64,000 nt of DNA from CAVQCT01 sp964520865. Lineage in GTDB: Bacteria; Zixibacteria; MSB-5A5; GN15; FEB-12. The stretch covers positions 21,338-85,337 of the forward strand of contig CAZFOY010000007.1 in assembly GCA_964520865.1 (NCBI GenBank), in the 5' to 3' direction. Below, one piece after another: positions 10,463 through 19,718 of the stretch. The notes under the pieces were generated by a model. That model saw only the letters and a list, made by a program, of their open reading frames with translations. It had not been told where the DNA came from and did not search any database. The translations under genes and the position numbers were made by a program. Every line of letters starts with the position of its first letter. Positions within the stretch are counted from its first letter, which is position 1.

Positions 10463-11357
10463 TCTGCTTATGGAACGTCGAATTACCATCGACCTCAAAG
10501 CCAGAACCAAAGCTGAGGCGACGCTGGAATTGCTGGAGATGATCAAGGCTGAAAGCGTGCGGATGGATTACGACGAAGTCATGCGATCGATCGAAGAACG
10601 TGAAGAGATCGACAATACCTCTTACGGCCATGGTTTTGCCTTCCCGCACGCACGTACCGATGCTGTTTCTGAGCTGTACATTCTGATCGGCGTGTCAAAA
10701 GCGGGGCTCGAAGAAAAGACGCCGGACAACATTCCGGTCCACGTCGTTTGTCTCCTTCTCACTCCGGCGACAATCGCCAAACTGTATCTTCAGACTCTTT
10801 CCGGTCTGGCTGCGTTTGGACGCACCCCCGGAACGCTGGAAAAGGTCCTGAATGTAACCCATAAAAGCGAGCTGGTGAAGCTCATCGCCGAGACCGGAAT
10901 CACGGTGGACAAGGAATTGATGGTCAAGGATGTCATGCGACACAATGTGGCCACCGTTACGCCCGATGATACACTCAAAGAGGTCGCCAACCAGATGTTC
11001 CGAAACCGACTTTCGGCGCTGGCTGTGGTCGACACGAACGATCAGCTCGTCGGCGTCATCGGCGACCGTGATCTCATCAAGGCTGCTCTGCCCGACTACA
11101 AATCTCTCATTTCCAATCTGAACTACTCCATGGATGTGGAGCCGTTCGAAGAATTGCTTAAGCAGGAAGACAAGATCAAGGTATCACAGTTGTACCGCAC
11201 GGACTATGAAGTCACGACGCCGGAGACGCGGATTGTCGAGGTCGCGGCGATGATGATATTCAAGGACGTACGTCGGGTTTTTGTCATTTCCGGCGAAAAC
11301 AAACTGGTCGGCGTCCTTCTGCGAAAAGATATCGTCAACATGATTATCAGAGGTTAG
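10449..11357 (+). CDS. PTS EIIA-type domain fused to two CBS domains
   Basis: Probable regulator of 302 aa. Residues 1-145 resemble PTS EIIA of the fructose/nitrogen (PtsN) type, with the phosphorylatable histidine in the GHGFAFPHARTD motif (His67). Residues from about 155 to 300 form a pair of CBS domains (MVKDVMRHNVATV... and VSQLYRTDYEVTTP...), which usually bind adenine nucleotides. The start is the third of three in-frame ATGs (10431, 10437, 10449), because only this one has a well-placed GAGGT. No EIIB/EIIC or HPr gene is nearby, so a regulatory rather than a sugar-transport role is inferred. It sits between DUF502 and a cation exchanger gene. Confidence 0.85.
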   Translation: MKLANLLMERRITIDLKARTKAEATLELLEMIKAESVRMDYDEVMRSIEEREEIDNTSYGHGFAFPHARTDAVSELYILIGVSKAGLEEKTPDNIPVHVVCLLLTPATIAKLYLQTLSGLAAFGRTPGTLEKVLNVTHKSELVKLIAETGITVDKELMVKDVMRHNVATVTPDDTLKEVANQMFRNRLSALAVVDTNDQLVGVIGDRDLIKAALPDYKSLISNLNYSMDVEPFEELLKQEDKIKVSQLYRTDYEVTTPETRIVEVAAMMIFKDVRRVFVISGENKLVGVLLRKDIVNMIIRG

Positions 11358-11367
11358 CGGGAGCCAG

Positions 11368-12576
11368 ATGACGGAACATCGGCACAAGTTCAAGATACCG
11401 TTTTATATCTACCTGATCTTCTCGCTGACTTTCCTGATTTCCCTGCCCGGTTTGCTTGCCGGGCTGTTTCATTGGCATATCTCGCCGGTAGCCGGTACGA
11501 TTACGTTCGGCCTGGCGATTTTCGGCGGCGCCTTCATCCTCTCGTGGGCGGCCGAAGCGGCGCAGATCGATATTTCCGAGTCGCTCGCGGTAGTCATTCT
11601 GGCTTTGCTGGCGGTCCTACCGGAATACGCTGTCGATTTCGTCTTCACCTGGAAGTCGGCTCACGACCCCTCTCAGATGCACTTCGCGATCGCCAACATG
11701 ACCGGTGCGAACCGTTTGCTCGTCGGACTCGGCTGGCCGTTCATCCTGTTTCTGTATGTGCTGGTCAAGAAGAAGAAGCATATCGTGTTGGAAGCTACCC
11801 AGCGGGTTGAGATCTTCTACCTTGCGATGGCCACTTTGTATTCGTTTACGATCCCACTCAAAGGCAGCCTCAATCTCATTGACACCGTCATCCTCGTGTT
11901 CATGTTCGCGATGTACACGCGAAGGGCGGCCCAGATGGAGTCGGGGGAGCCGGAGATGGTCGGGCCGGTGAAGATCGTGGCGAATTTTTCTACGGTACCG
12001 AGGCGGATTTTCACGATTTCGTTGTTCGTCTATGCCGGGTTGGTGATTTTCTTCGTGGCCGAACCGTTTGCAGAATCGCTGGTGGCGATGGGCAGAAGTT
12101 TCGGCGTAAATGAATTTCTTCTGGTCCAGTGGCTGGCGCCGATCGCATCCGAGGCGCCGGAATTCATCATTGCCGCCGCCTGGGCGACACGCGGCGCCGC
12201 AGGCTCGGCCCTCAAAGCGCTGATATCTTCCAAGGTGAATCAGTGGACATTGTTGGTGGGAACGATCCCTCTCGTTTATGCCATATCGGGCGGTGCAATT
12301 CACCCGTTCGTGCTTGACACCCGTCAGGACCATGAGCTGATCCTTACGGCCGCACAGTCTCTGTTCGGAGTGGCCGTGCTGGTTAACCTGAAATTGAATA
12401 AGACGGAAGGTATGCTGCTTCTCGTTTTGTTCTTAGCTCAGCTTATTGTCGAGGAAATCCGGCTCGAAGTAGCCGCCGTCTACATCCTGCTCGCCATCCT
12501 GTTCCACTATCTTCACAGGGGTTCGCTAATTCCGGCGGCAAAGATCGGTTTGAATCTGAAGATGTTCAAGAAATAG
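11368..12576 (+). CDS. Sodium/calcium exchanger-like membrane protein
   Basis: Member of the Ca2+/cation antiporter (CaCA) superfamily, 402 aa, about ten transmembrane segments in two inverted halves. The alpha-repeats are visible: ALLAVLPEYAVDF near residues 80-92 and APIASEAPEFIIAAAW near 255-270, each with the ion-coordinating glutamate. The first repeat continues into NMTGANRLLVGLG, matching the conserved N/G-rich helix. A hydrophilic loop with the MESGEPEM segment joins the halves. Substrate (Ca2+, Na+, K+ or H+) cannot be told from sequence. It is last of three co-oriented genes, ten bases after the EIIA-CBS gene. Confidence 0.85.
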   Translation: MTEHRHKFKIPFYIYLIFSLTFLISLPGLLAGLFHWHISPVAGTITFGLAIFGGAFILSWAAEAAQIDISESLAVVILALLAVLPEYAVDFVFTWKSAHDPSQMHFAIANMTGANRLLVGLGWPFILFLYVLVKKKKHIVLEATQRVEIFYLAMATLYSFTIPLKGSLNLIDTVILVFMFAMYTRRAAQMESGEPEMVGPVKIVANFSTVPRRIFTISLFVYAGLVIFFVAEPFAESLVAMGRSFGVNEFLLVQWLAPIASEAPEFIIAAAWATRGAAGSALKALISSKVNQWTLLVGTIPLVYAISGGAIHPFVLDTRQDHELILTAAQSLFGVAVLVNLKLNKTEGMLLLVLFLAQLIVEEIRLEVAAVYILLAILFHYLHRGSLIPAAKIGLNLKMFKK

Positions 12577-12584
12577 CGCCGTCG

Positions 12585-13265
12585 CTACTCCTCTTTGTTT
12601 TCTTTCTCCCTGAACCCGATTCGAGGAAACGGATTGACGATCGAACTGGCGATATTCGTCAGATGCGCGTTGACCCGCTTGAGATATCGGGCGTACATGG
12701 CGAGGCTGACCGACTCTCCGGTTGACAACGACCGATCCTTCACGAGTATCATATCATCCACGATCCGATCGCTCTTTTTCGCGAGGTCCTGCTCGACCTG
12801 CAGGATGGTGCGAGCGCGGTCCTGATCCTGCGTCTTGAGGACTTCAATCACCATCGGGAAATGCCGTTCGATCGCTTTCTCGATCTCCTGCAGTGTCGAT
12901 TCGTGAATGCCTCCCTTGAGCATCTTATTGTGCAAGTTGGCGAGTCCGGCAATGTTCTTGGTGTAGTCACCAATCCGCTCAACGTCTATAACGATCGAAA
13001 CCAGCGCCAGTCCGGGCACGAGATTCTCATTGCCCGCGATCGTTAGGTGTGTCAGAACTTTTCTGCGAACCTCCCGCTCGTATTTGTTGATCTTCCGGTC
13101 GGTGGCCCGGATATCGAAGGGGAGATCAGAAGTGTTCGTTTCGCGCAATGTCTTGCGCGAAGCGTGGAACATCTTTTCATCGAACTCCAGCATCAGGAGG
13201 GTTGTTTTGTAAGCCTCGTCCAGAAGGCTTTCGGAACCGAACAGCTCCTTGAATTTATTAAACAT
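12585..13265 (-). CDS. PhoU-like domain protein partner of Na/Pi transporter
   Basis: All-helical cytoplasmic protein, 226 aa, resembling PhoU/DUF47-type regulators of phosphate transport: long amphipathic helices with charged E/D-x-x-x-D repeats, for example VIDVERIGDYTKNIAGLAN and the ARYLKRVNAHLTNIA segment. The frame is open for 175 codons upstream, but that part overlaps the transporter gene; the ATG eleven bases after the transporter stop, preceded by GAGGAG, is the real start. It probably gates the adjacent NptA-type transporter. It is convergent with the exchanger gene, eight bases apart. Confidence 0.85.
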   Translation of the reverse strand: MFNKFKELFGSESLLDEAYKTTLLMLEFDEKMFHASRKTLRETNTSDLPFDIRATDRKINKYEREVRRKVLTHLTIAGNENLVPGLALVSIVIDVERIGDYTKNIAGLANLHNKMLKGGIHESTLQEIEKAIERHFPMVIEVLKTQDQDRARTILQVEQDLAKKSDRIVDDMILVKDRSLSTGESVSLAMYARYLKRVNAHLTNIASSIVNPFPRIGFREKENKEE

Positions 13266-13276
13266 AATTGCTCCTC

Positions 13277-14401
13277 TTATCTGTACAGGTAAATAATAAT
13301 ACCCGGTATCAGGAAGAATACTACCACTATATATCCTATCGGCACGAGCCGTGATTTCTGGGTGAATTCGCTCAGGGTCCTGGCCAGCCAGATCGGTATC
13401 GCTTTGAGCGGCCAGAATATGAAGATACCGAATATATTGAAAATCAAATGGGCGAACGCCACTGCCACCGCCTGGTGCGATCCGGTGACGAATGAGGCAA
13501 GGAAGGCGGTGATGGTGGTTCCGATGTTTGCGCCGAGCAGATAAGGATAAATCTGCGGGATGGTAATGACGCCTGCTCCGATTAACGGCACGACTATTGA
13601 GGTTGTGATCGAAGAAGATTGGACCAGTGTCGTCAGCGCAACACCAAGCAAGAATCCAAGGATCGGGGTGCGGAATATATATCGCTGGAAGAACTTCTCG
13701 ACCTTGGCGAGGACCATCGATTTCAACACTACAACGATGTATCTGAGTGCAATGAAGAGCAGCAGGAGCGCAACTAATGCCGAGAGCCAACCGGATCGAT
13801 TGGTCAGGTGAATGATCAACTCCGCCACCGGACCGGTGATCGCTTTCAGGGGCGAAGTAAACTTGAGTCCCCCGAATCCGGAAAAGACTGATTCGAAGTA
13901 CTTGGCGGAACCTCCGATGATATTGAAATATATCTGCAGAGGAAGTAGGACAATCACCGAGCAGATATTAAAGAAGTCGTGAAGGAGCGACCCGCAGAAG
14001 GCCCGCTTGAATTCATCGCCGCGATTAATATGTCCGAGCGAGACGATGATATTCGTTACCGAGGTGCCGATGTTGGCGCCCATGACCATAGGGACCGCGG
14101 ACTCGAACGAGAGCACGCCCGAAGCCACCAATCCCACGATAATCGATGTCGTGGTGGAAGAGGATTGGATGATCGCCGTGGTGATCAGTCCGATCATCAA
14201 ACCGATGACCGGATTGGAAGTAGCGTGGAAGATGGTTTCGGCGAAATCTTTGCCGAACAGCTTGAAGGCGTCGCCAAGGAGTGTGATGGAGAGGATAAAT
14301 AGATAAACGAGCCCTGCAAGCGCGACAAGTTTTGAAATTATCTCGCGCCGCGAGGTAGTGCGGACGGTGAAATCCCTTTCGACACCGGCTCTGACGGCCA
14401 T
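13277..14401 (-). CDS. Na/Pi cotransporter family protein
   Basis: Inner-membrane sodium-dependent phosphate transporter of the NptA/YjbB type (PF02690 family), 374 aa with eight or more hydrophobic segments. The two inverted repeats each carry the QSSS signature: IIQSSSTTTSIIVGLVASG in the first half and LVQSSSITTSIVVPLIGAG in the second, which line the transport site in the family. The C-terminus is short and lacks a fused PhoU domain; that function is supplied by the next gene, which starts eleven bases downstream. A promoter lies 43 bases upstream of the ATG. Confidence 0.92.
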   Translation of the reverse strand: MAVRAGVERDFTVRTTSRREIISKLVALAGLVYLFILSITLLGDAFKLFGKDFAETIFHATSNPVIGLMIGLITTAIIQSSSTTTSIIVGLVASGVLSFESAVPMVMGANIGTSVTNIIVSLGHINRGDEFKRAFCGSLLHDFFNICSVIVLLPLQIYFNIIGGSAKYFESVFSGFGGLKFTSPLKAITGPVAELIIHLTNRSGWLSALVALLLLFIALRYIVVVLKSMVLAKVEKFFQRYIFRTPILGFLLGVALTTLVQSSSITTSIVVPLIGAGVITIPQIYPYLLGANIGTTITAFLASFVTGSHQAVAVAFAHLIFNIFGIFIFWPLKAIPIWLARTLSEFTQKSRLVPIGYIVVVFFLIPGIIIYLYR

Positions 14402-14443
14402 GCGCTTACGTAACCCTTACATAATTCCCGACAAATTGTTAGG

Positions 14444-14472
14444 AATATATGAGCGCGCGGTTAAGCGGTCAA
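14444..14472 (-). promoter_or_regulatory. sigma70-type promoter for the Na/Pi transporter operon
   Basis: On the minus strand, -35 TTGACC, 17-base spacer and -10 TATATT, giving a start point near 14437 and a leader of about 36 bases. No pho-box-like direct repeat was recognised around it. Confidence 0.6.
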
Positions 14473-14520
14473 GCGATTTGGGTCGCCCGTACAGAGAGAA
14501 ATTCGGTCTCTCCCGGAGAA

Positions 14521-17268
14521 CTACATCTTTCCGGCAGAAGTCATAATATATCGGTCTGTCCGGAAGTATTTCGAGGCTACCCGACGAATGTCGCTCGCAT
14601 TGACCGCCTGTAGTGCCGACAGGTAATCACGGTCATAGCCAAGTTTCCTGCCGAGGTATTCATCGACGCCCAGATAGTAGGCCTGATTGATGCTCGACAG
14701 CTTCGCACTCATCAGATGTCCCCAGATTTGATTGCGGGCGCTGTTAATCTCGTCCGACGTCGGGCCATCGAGCTGCAATTTCTCGATCTGCAGGATGATG
14801 CCGTCCCACGCTTTCTCGAAATTTCCGGCCGATGTTCCGATGACCGAGTAGTACCAGCCGAAATGCTTGTCGAAGACCGCCCCCGTCCCGACAGAATAGG
14901 CCAGGCCGTCGCGTTCACGGAGGTTCTGATAGAGACGCTGGGAAAGAATTGAAGCGGCGATTTCCAGCGCCGCGGCATCCTTATCGCCGGCTCCCGGAAG
15001 GGGAGACCCGAGATAAACATTGATCTGCTCTTTGTTCATCTCCGCATGATCGGTCTCGATCTTCGTCACCGGCGCCGGCGGCTGTGGTTCGTGATAATCA
15101 GCTGGTGGATAGCAGAGCCGGCCGAATCGATCGGCAACCCACTGCTTGACTTCATCGATTGGCCTGTCACTGGCGATTGACAGGATCATGTTCTGCGGGG
15201 CATAGAACATTGCATGATATGCCTTCAGATCGCTGCGCGTGATCGCTGCGATCGTCTGAGGCGTTCCCATGACCGGTTTGGCGTAGGCCGAGGAATCGAA
15301 CATCCTCTTGAAGAACAGTGAGCGGGCAACTTTCGAGGGTGAAGCGGCATCCCGACCGACTATTCCCATCATGCCTGACCTGACATTCTCTACATCCGCT
15401 GAATCGAAAGCAGGCTGGAGGAGCATTTCGCTGAAAAGATAAAATCCCCGCTTAGCGTACTCATCGATCGTCTCGAATTTGAGAAATGAGTACTGGTCAG
15501 TCGTGTACCGGTCATCGTACGGTATCCACGGATTGTCGTACAATGTGACGTTGGCGCCGATTTTCGCCAGGTCTTTCGTGAGTTGTGTCGCATCCCGTGT
15601 AAACGTACCCCGCTCGATACACCGATTGACGAAATCAGTGATACCGGTCTTGCCTTCCGGTTCATTGGCCGAGCGGTTCTTGCCGAGGATGTTCATTGCG
15701 AATACTTTGGTGTCCGGATTCTGTTTGATGATCACGGTCAATCCGTTATCAAGAACTTCACGGTCATAAGTAGCTTTGTCCGAAAGTGTGAATTTCACCG
15801 AGTCTGTCTTCGGAAACACGAGCGGGTAACCGGCCAGATCGTATTGCTTGAATGTCACCGAATCAAAATGAGATTTGATTTGTTCATCGGTCGGTTCCGG
15901 AGGCAGGTAAGGCGTCTGTGTCGAATCGGCCGGCCGGACGACCACGCCAACATAATCGGGCTGTTTCAACCAGTGTTTCGCCGCGGTCTGGCAGTCTGCC
16001 CAGGTAACCCGGGAAAGCCGCTCCGGATACGACTGAATGAAATCCCACCCGGTCGTCATCATCATCGGTGCGATCATGAAGCCGTAGTAATGCAGCTTTT
16101 CAGCTGTGTATATATCCTGAGCCTTGACGGATGTTTTGATTCCCTCGATACTTTCCTTATCGGCGACATGGGTATCGAGGCTCTCAATCTGGTTCAGGAT
16201 AGTTGAAACGATAGTATTTGCTTTGTCCGGTTTATCGGTCACTACATTCACCTCGAGACGGGAAAAACCGGCGTGGGTGACGAGCGAAACCGAAGCCTCC
16301 GAGGCCAGCGGGTCGGCGCCGCCGGTGAGGGCGGCTGCAAGAGGAGAGACACCGCTCATATTGAGGTACTGGCTGAGCAGATCCATCGCAAGATAGTCAC
16401 TGTCGGAGTACTTCGGGGCGGAGAAGGAGAAATCGATGTAGGTCGATTTGACGTTCGCCACCGTGTCATAGACATGTTGTCCGGTGAGCGCATCCGTCTC
16501 GCCGGCATCGTTCGGTCGGGCCTGTTCAATCGAGGCGGTGCTGTCTACGGGCGGCATGATGCTGCCTAATGTCGAGTCGATAATCAGTTTCATCTGAGGT
16601 GTATCAAAATCGCCGATGACGAGAGCGGTCATGTTGCCCGGTTCGTAGTACCGCTTCCAGTAGTCGATAATCGCTTCTCTCGGGATATTCTGAATGAACG
16701 CACGGTATCCGAGCACCGGACGTCCATAGTCGGTTCCTGCGTACGCCTTGCTGGTGAAGAAATCTTCAGCAGGCGCGCCCGGCGAATCGGCATCCCGGTT
16801 AATCTCTTCAATGACTACTTTGCGCTCCTTGGGAAGCTCCGATTCCGGTATAGTCGAATTGAACAGCATGTCCGCCTGCACGGCCAGACCATAGTCAATA
16901 TACTGGCGGGGCATGAGCACCAGATAGGCGGTCAGATCTTTGCGGGTGAAGGCGTTTATGTAGCCGCCGAGATTGCGGATTGATTCATCGAGCTGTTCTC
17001 GGTCCATATGGGTGGTGCCGTCAAAAAGGAGATGCTCCAGAAAATGGGTAATTCCGTTTTCGTATTGGGACTCGTATTTGCTCCCTGACTTGACGAATAT
17101 AACCGACGCTATCATCGGCGAACCGTGGTTCTCCTTGAGAATCACCTTCATTCCGTTGTTGAGGGTGTAAAGACTGTCGGCGGCCTTTGGCGAAGAGGGT
17201 ATTAGCAGGGCAGCAAATATGAAAACCAGTGCAGCCACCCCGGTTCTGGATTTGAGCGAATTCAGCAT
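14521..17268 (-). CDS. M16 family zinc metallopeptidase (tandem domains, secreted)
   Basis: Pitrilysin-family peptidase of 915 aa with an N-terminal signal peptide (LVFIFAALLIPSSPKAA). The first M16 unit (about residues 33-450) has the inverted zinc motif HFLEH (His75, Glu78, His79), expected to hydrolyse peptides in the periplasm. The second unit (about 490-915) starts with the same fold signature, DNGLTVIIKQN, but the place of the zinc motif reads GITDFVNRCIERGT, so it is catalytically dead and probably shapes the cleft, as in mitochondrial-processing-peptidase pairs. Both units end in the usual R-Y/RDGLAYSVG region. It is transcribed alone from a strong promoter 73 bases upstream. Confidence 0.93.
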   Translation of the reverse strand: MLNSLKSRTGVAALVFIFAALLIPSSPKAADSLYTLNNGMKVILKENHGSPMIASVIFVKSGSKYESQYENGITHFLEHLLFDGTTHMDREQLDESIRNLGGYINAFTRKDLTAYLVLMPRQYIDYGLAVQADMLFNSTIPESELPKERKVVIEEINRDADSPGAPAEDFFTSKAYAGTDYGRPVLGYRAFIQNIPREAIIDYWKRYYEPGNMTALVIGDFDTPQMKLIIDSTLGSIMPPVDSTASIEQARPNDAGETDALTGQHVYDTVANVKSTYIDFSFSAPKYSDSDYLAMDLLSQYLNMSGVSPLAAALTGGADPLASEASVSLVTHAGFSRLEVNVVTDKPDKANTIVSTILNQIESLDTHVADKESIEGIKTSVKAQDIYTAEKLHYYGFMIAPMMMTTGWDFIQSYPERLSRVTWADCQTAAKHWLKQPDYVGVVVRPADSTQTPYLPPEPTDEQIKSHFDSVTFKQYDLAGYPLVFPKTDSVKFTLSDKATYDREVLDNGLTVIIKQNPDTKVFAMNILGKNRSANEPEGKTGITDFVNRCIERGTFTRDATQLTKDLAKIGANVTLYDNPWIPYDDRYTTDQYSFLKFETIDEYAKRGFYLFSEMLLQPAFDSADVENVRSGMMGIVGRDAASPSKVARSLFFKRMFDSSAYAKPVMGTPQTIAAITRSDLKAYHAMFYAPQNMILSIASDRPIDEVKQWVADRFGRLCYPPADYHEPQPPAPVTKIETDHAEMNKEQINVYLGSPLPGAGDKDAAALEIAASILSQRLYQNLRERDGLAYSVGTGAVFDKHFGWYYSVIGTSAGNFEKAWDGIILQIEKLQLDGPTSDEINSARNQIWGHLMSAKLSSINQAYYLGVDEYLGRKLGYDRDYLSALQAVNASDIRRVASKYFRTDRYIMTSAGKM

Positions 17269-17340
17269 ATCTATGACTCCTGTCCGGGACCGAACGGAGG
17301 GCCCGTCTCATGTGTATATTTCAATAACTGACAAGAAGTT

Positions 17341-17369
17341 ATATTACAGGCAGAGAGATGGTTTGTCAA
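17341..17369 (-). promoter_or_regulatory. sigma70-type promoter for the M16 peptidase
   Basis: Minus-strand -35 TTGACA, 17-base spacer, -10 TAATAT. The start point near 17334 gives a leader of about 66 bases containing the AGGAG ribosome-binding site. Confidence 0.7.
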
Positions 17370-17385
17370 CCACCGAAGAATTGAA

Positions 17386-17413
17386 TTGACTCGCTGAGGA
17401 TATCCGGTATATT
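17386..17413 (+). promoter_or_regulatory. sigma70-type promoter before the small gene at 17427
   Basis: -35 TTGACT, 16-base spacer, -10 TATATT. The predicted start lies only about seven bases before the ATG at 17427, so the transcript would be nearly leaderless. It is divergent from the M16 promoter. Confidence 0.5.
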
Positions 17414-17426
17414 CAGGCAACTGTTT

Positions 17427-17870
17427 ATGAAAAAGCTACTTAGACATGTCCGGGAGGGCCTGAAGTTCGGTCTGATTGCGCTGACCGTGGCTTCGCTCAC
17501 GTTGAGCGGTGCCCAGTCAGCCAAACGACTTTTCACCGGTTACGGTAGTCACGAGACGGTTGAGAAACAGATCGCCGAACTGGCGCAATTTATTCCCGGT
17601 CCACCCACGCCTGACGAAGCTCCCGGAAAGATGGCTCGCGACAGTCAGCCGAATTGCGAGCAACCAGCTTATGCCGCCGCACCACTTGTTGTCAAAACCG
17701 ATAATTCCGAATCCCGCATTAATCCGGATACCCATCAGCCCGGCCGAGATGTATCCGCCTCAACGAAGACGATCCGCAATCGATCGATAAAGACAAGCTC
17801 TTCTAATATCTCATCTCGACTCGCCCTCCAATTCACGCTGGTAGGTGCGAAACCTTCCGGAACCAGCTAA
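17427..17870 (+). CDS. Hypothetical protein with N-terminal membrane/signal segment
   Basis: Unrecognised 147-aa protein. A basic start (MKKLLRHVREGLKFG) and a hydrophobic stretch of about 15 residues (LIALTVASLTLSGAQ) suggest a signal anchor or signal peptide. The rest is polar, rich in Pro, Ser, Thr and Asn, with no recognisable domain. A promoter is close upstream but no ribosome-binding site is visible. It precedes secD by 84 bases in the same orientation. It could be a real small envelope protein or a fortuitous frame; codon composition is less typical in the second half. Confidence 0.45.
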   Translation: MKKLLRHVREGLKFGLIALTVASLTLSGAQSAKRLFTGYGSHETVEKQIAELAQFIPGPPTPDEAPGKMARDSQPNCEQPAYAAAPLVVKTDNSESRINPDTHQPGRDVSASTKTIRNRSIKTSSSNISSRLALQFTLVGAKPSGTS

Positions 17871-17954
17871 ACGCCGGTTTCTCCTCAGCAAGAATCCAAG
17901 TCAAAAGACAATAAATAATTTCGAATAATTTCTAATTTTTTGGAAGGAATCTAT

Positions 17955-19700
17955 ATGTCCAAGCACAATTGGCGTATTCTCCTCACAATTGCCCTGGTGA
18001 TTCTGGCGGTTGTCGCCTTCTGGAACACCTTCAAACTGTGGACAATGAGCCCGGCTGAGAAGCAACAGATGCAGGCCGACGATCCGGGCGCGCTGCTGAA
18101 ACTTCAGCAGAAGGCAATTCGCCTCGGCCTGGACCTCCAGGGAGGCATCCATGTCGTCCTCCGAGTCAAAATGGAGGAACTTGATAAAGACTCTCAGAAA
18201 GACGCGGTCGATCGGGCCATTCAGGTCGTTCGTAACCGTATCGACGGTCTTGGTGTGGCGGAGCCGGTAATCGTTAAACAGGGGACCGATCGAATTGTAG
18301 TGGATCTTCCCGGTTATACCGATGCCGCCCGTGCCGAAGAACTGATCGGTCAGACGGCTTTGCTGCAATTCAAGCTGATGGATTCTTACGAGAATGCCAA
18401 CCTGCTTCTGGCTCGTCTGGATTCGGCAATCTACAAGTATCAGCAGGCGAAAAAAGGCTTGTCCTCAACCGACACCACCCTGACAGCCAAAAATGGCGAA
18501 ACCAAGAACGAAAAGACGCCTCCCTCGAAATCAACCAATCCGAAAGACAGCTCGAACGACATACTGGCCGAGTTGATGGGAGACAGTGCTTTCGACACTG
18601 CCGCAGCGTTTGGTTTCGATGAATCAGACACGGCGTCAAACGAGCACCCGCTTACATCGCGGCTCGAACCGGCGCTCTTCAATAGCACAACCGGTACCAA
18701 CTGGCCCGCCTACTCGGTGAAGAAGGACGATCGGGAGCTCATCGCCAGGTGGCTGCAGCTTCCCGAAGTTGCTTCCCTGATCCCGATCGATGACCAGTTT
18801 GCCTGGTCTACCCGGTCGGAGTTAAGAAATCAGCGTCAGGTCTATATGCTGTACCTCCTGAAGAGAAAGGTGCAGTTCCTTGGCCGCTTCCTCGAAGGAA
18901 TCAGCCTCGGTACCGGGCAGATGGGTGGTTTTGATGTAAACTTCAGCCTCTCCGGCGACGGAGCGGCCCGGTTTGCCACGCTGACCGGTGCGAACATAAA
19001 CAAACCGCTCGCGATCGTGCTCGACGACAAAGTCGAGTCGGCGCCGTTTATCAATTCGAAGATCCGTAATCGCGGTCAGATTACGATGGGAAGTTCGGCG
19101 AAGATCGATGACGCCCGCAACATGGAAATCGTGCTGAAAGCCGGTGCGCTTCCTGCCCCGGTTGAAATCATCGAAAAGAACGTCGTCGGCGCCACCCTCG
19201 GCGCGGACTCGATCAAGAAAGGGTTCTATTCATCCGTCATCGGGTTGATCGTGGTTCTCCTGTTTATCGGCATCTACTACCGGATCTCCGGAGTCATTGC
19301 CGATATCGGTTTGTTGTTCAACCTCTTCTTCCTGTTGGCGATCATGGCGGCGCTCGGCGCCACTCTCACCATGCCGGGTATCGCCGGTATTATTCTGACG
19401 ATGGGTATTTCGGTCGACTCGAATATTCTGATTTTCGAGCGTATCCGCGAAGAACTGCGGACGGGCAAGACCGTACGGGCATCGATCGATGCCGGTTACA
19501 GCCGCGCCTTCGTGGCCATTTTCGACTCCCACGTCACCACGCTTATCACCGCCGGTGCTCTGTTCCTCCTCGGTTCGGGACCGATCAAGGGATTTGCCGT
19601 AACGCTCTTCTGGGGTGTTACGATCTCCCTGTACACGGCATACATCATCACGAAGCAGATATTTGATTTCCGCAAAGGTTATCAGAAGCTGAGCATATAA
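17955..19700 (+). CDS. secD: Protein translocase subunit SecD
   Basis: Membrane component of the SecDF accessory translocase, which uses the proton gradient to help release exported proteins on the periplasmic side. The protein is 581 aa from the ATG, with GGAAGG six to seven bases upstream; a TTG five codons earlier is rejected. One N-terminal helix precedes the P1 base (LGLDLQGGIHVVLRV), and the C-terminal five-helix RND-like domain contains the conserved GISVDSNILIFERIREE segment. Between about residues 145 and 235 lies an insertion rich in Ser, Thr, Asp and Asn that the compact SecD homologues lack. It is followed by secF after 18 bases. Confidence 0.96.
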   Translation: MSKHNWRILLTIALVILAVVAFWNTFKLWTMSPAEKQQMQADDPGALLKLQQKAIRLGLDLQGGIHVVLRVKMEELDKDSQKDAVDRAIQVVRNRIDGLGVAEPVIVKQGTDRIVVDLPGYTDAARAEELIGQTALLQFKLMDSYENANLLLARLDSAIYKYQQAKKGLSSTDTTLTAKNGETKNEKTPPSKSTNPKDSSNDILAELMGDSAFDTAAAFGFDESDTASNEHPLTSRLEPALFNSTTGTNWPAYSVKKDDRELIARWLQLPEVASLIPIDDQFAWSTRSELRNQRQVYMLYLLKRKVQFLGRFLEGISLGTGQMGGFDVNFSLSGDGAARFATLTGANINKPLAIVLDDKVESAPFINSKIRNRGQITMGSSAKIDDARNMEIVLKAGALPAPVEIIEKNVVGATLGADSIKKGFYSSVIGLIVVLLFIGIYYRISGVIADIGLLFNLFFLLAIMAALGATLTMPGIAGIILTMGISVDSNILIFERIREELRTGKTVRASIDAGYSRAFVAIFDSHVTTLITAGALFLLGSGPIKGFAVTLFWGVTISLYTAYIITKQIFDFRKGYQKLSI

Positions 19701-19718
19701 TCGAAAGGTGAGAGCAAC

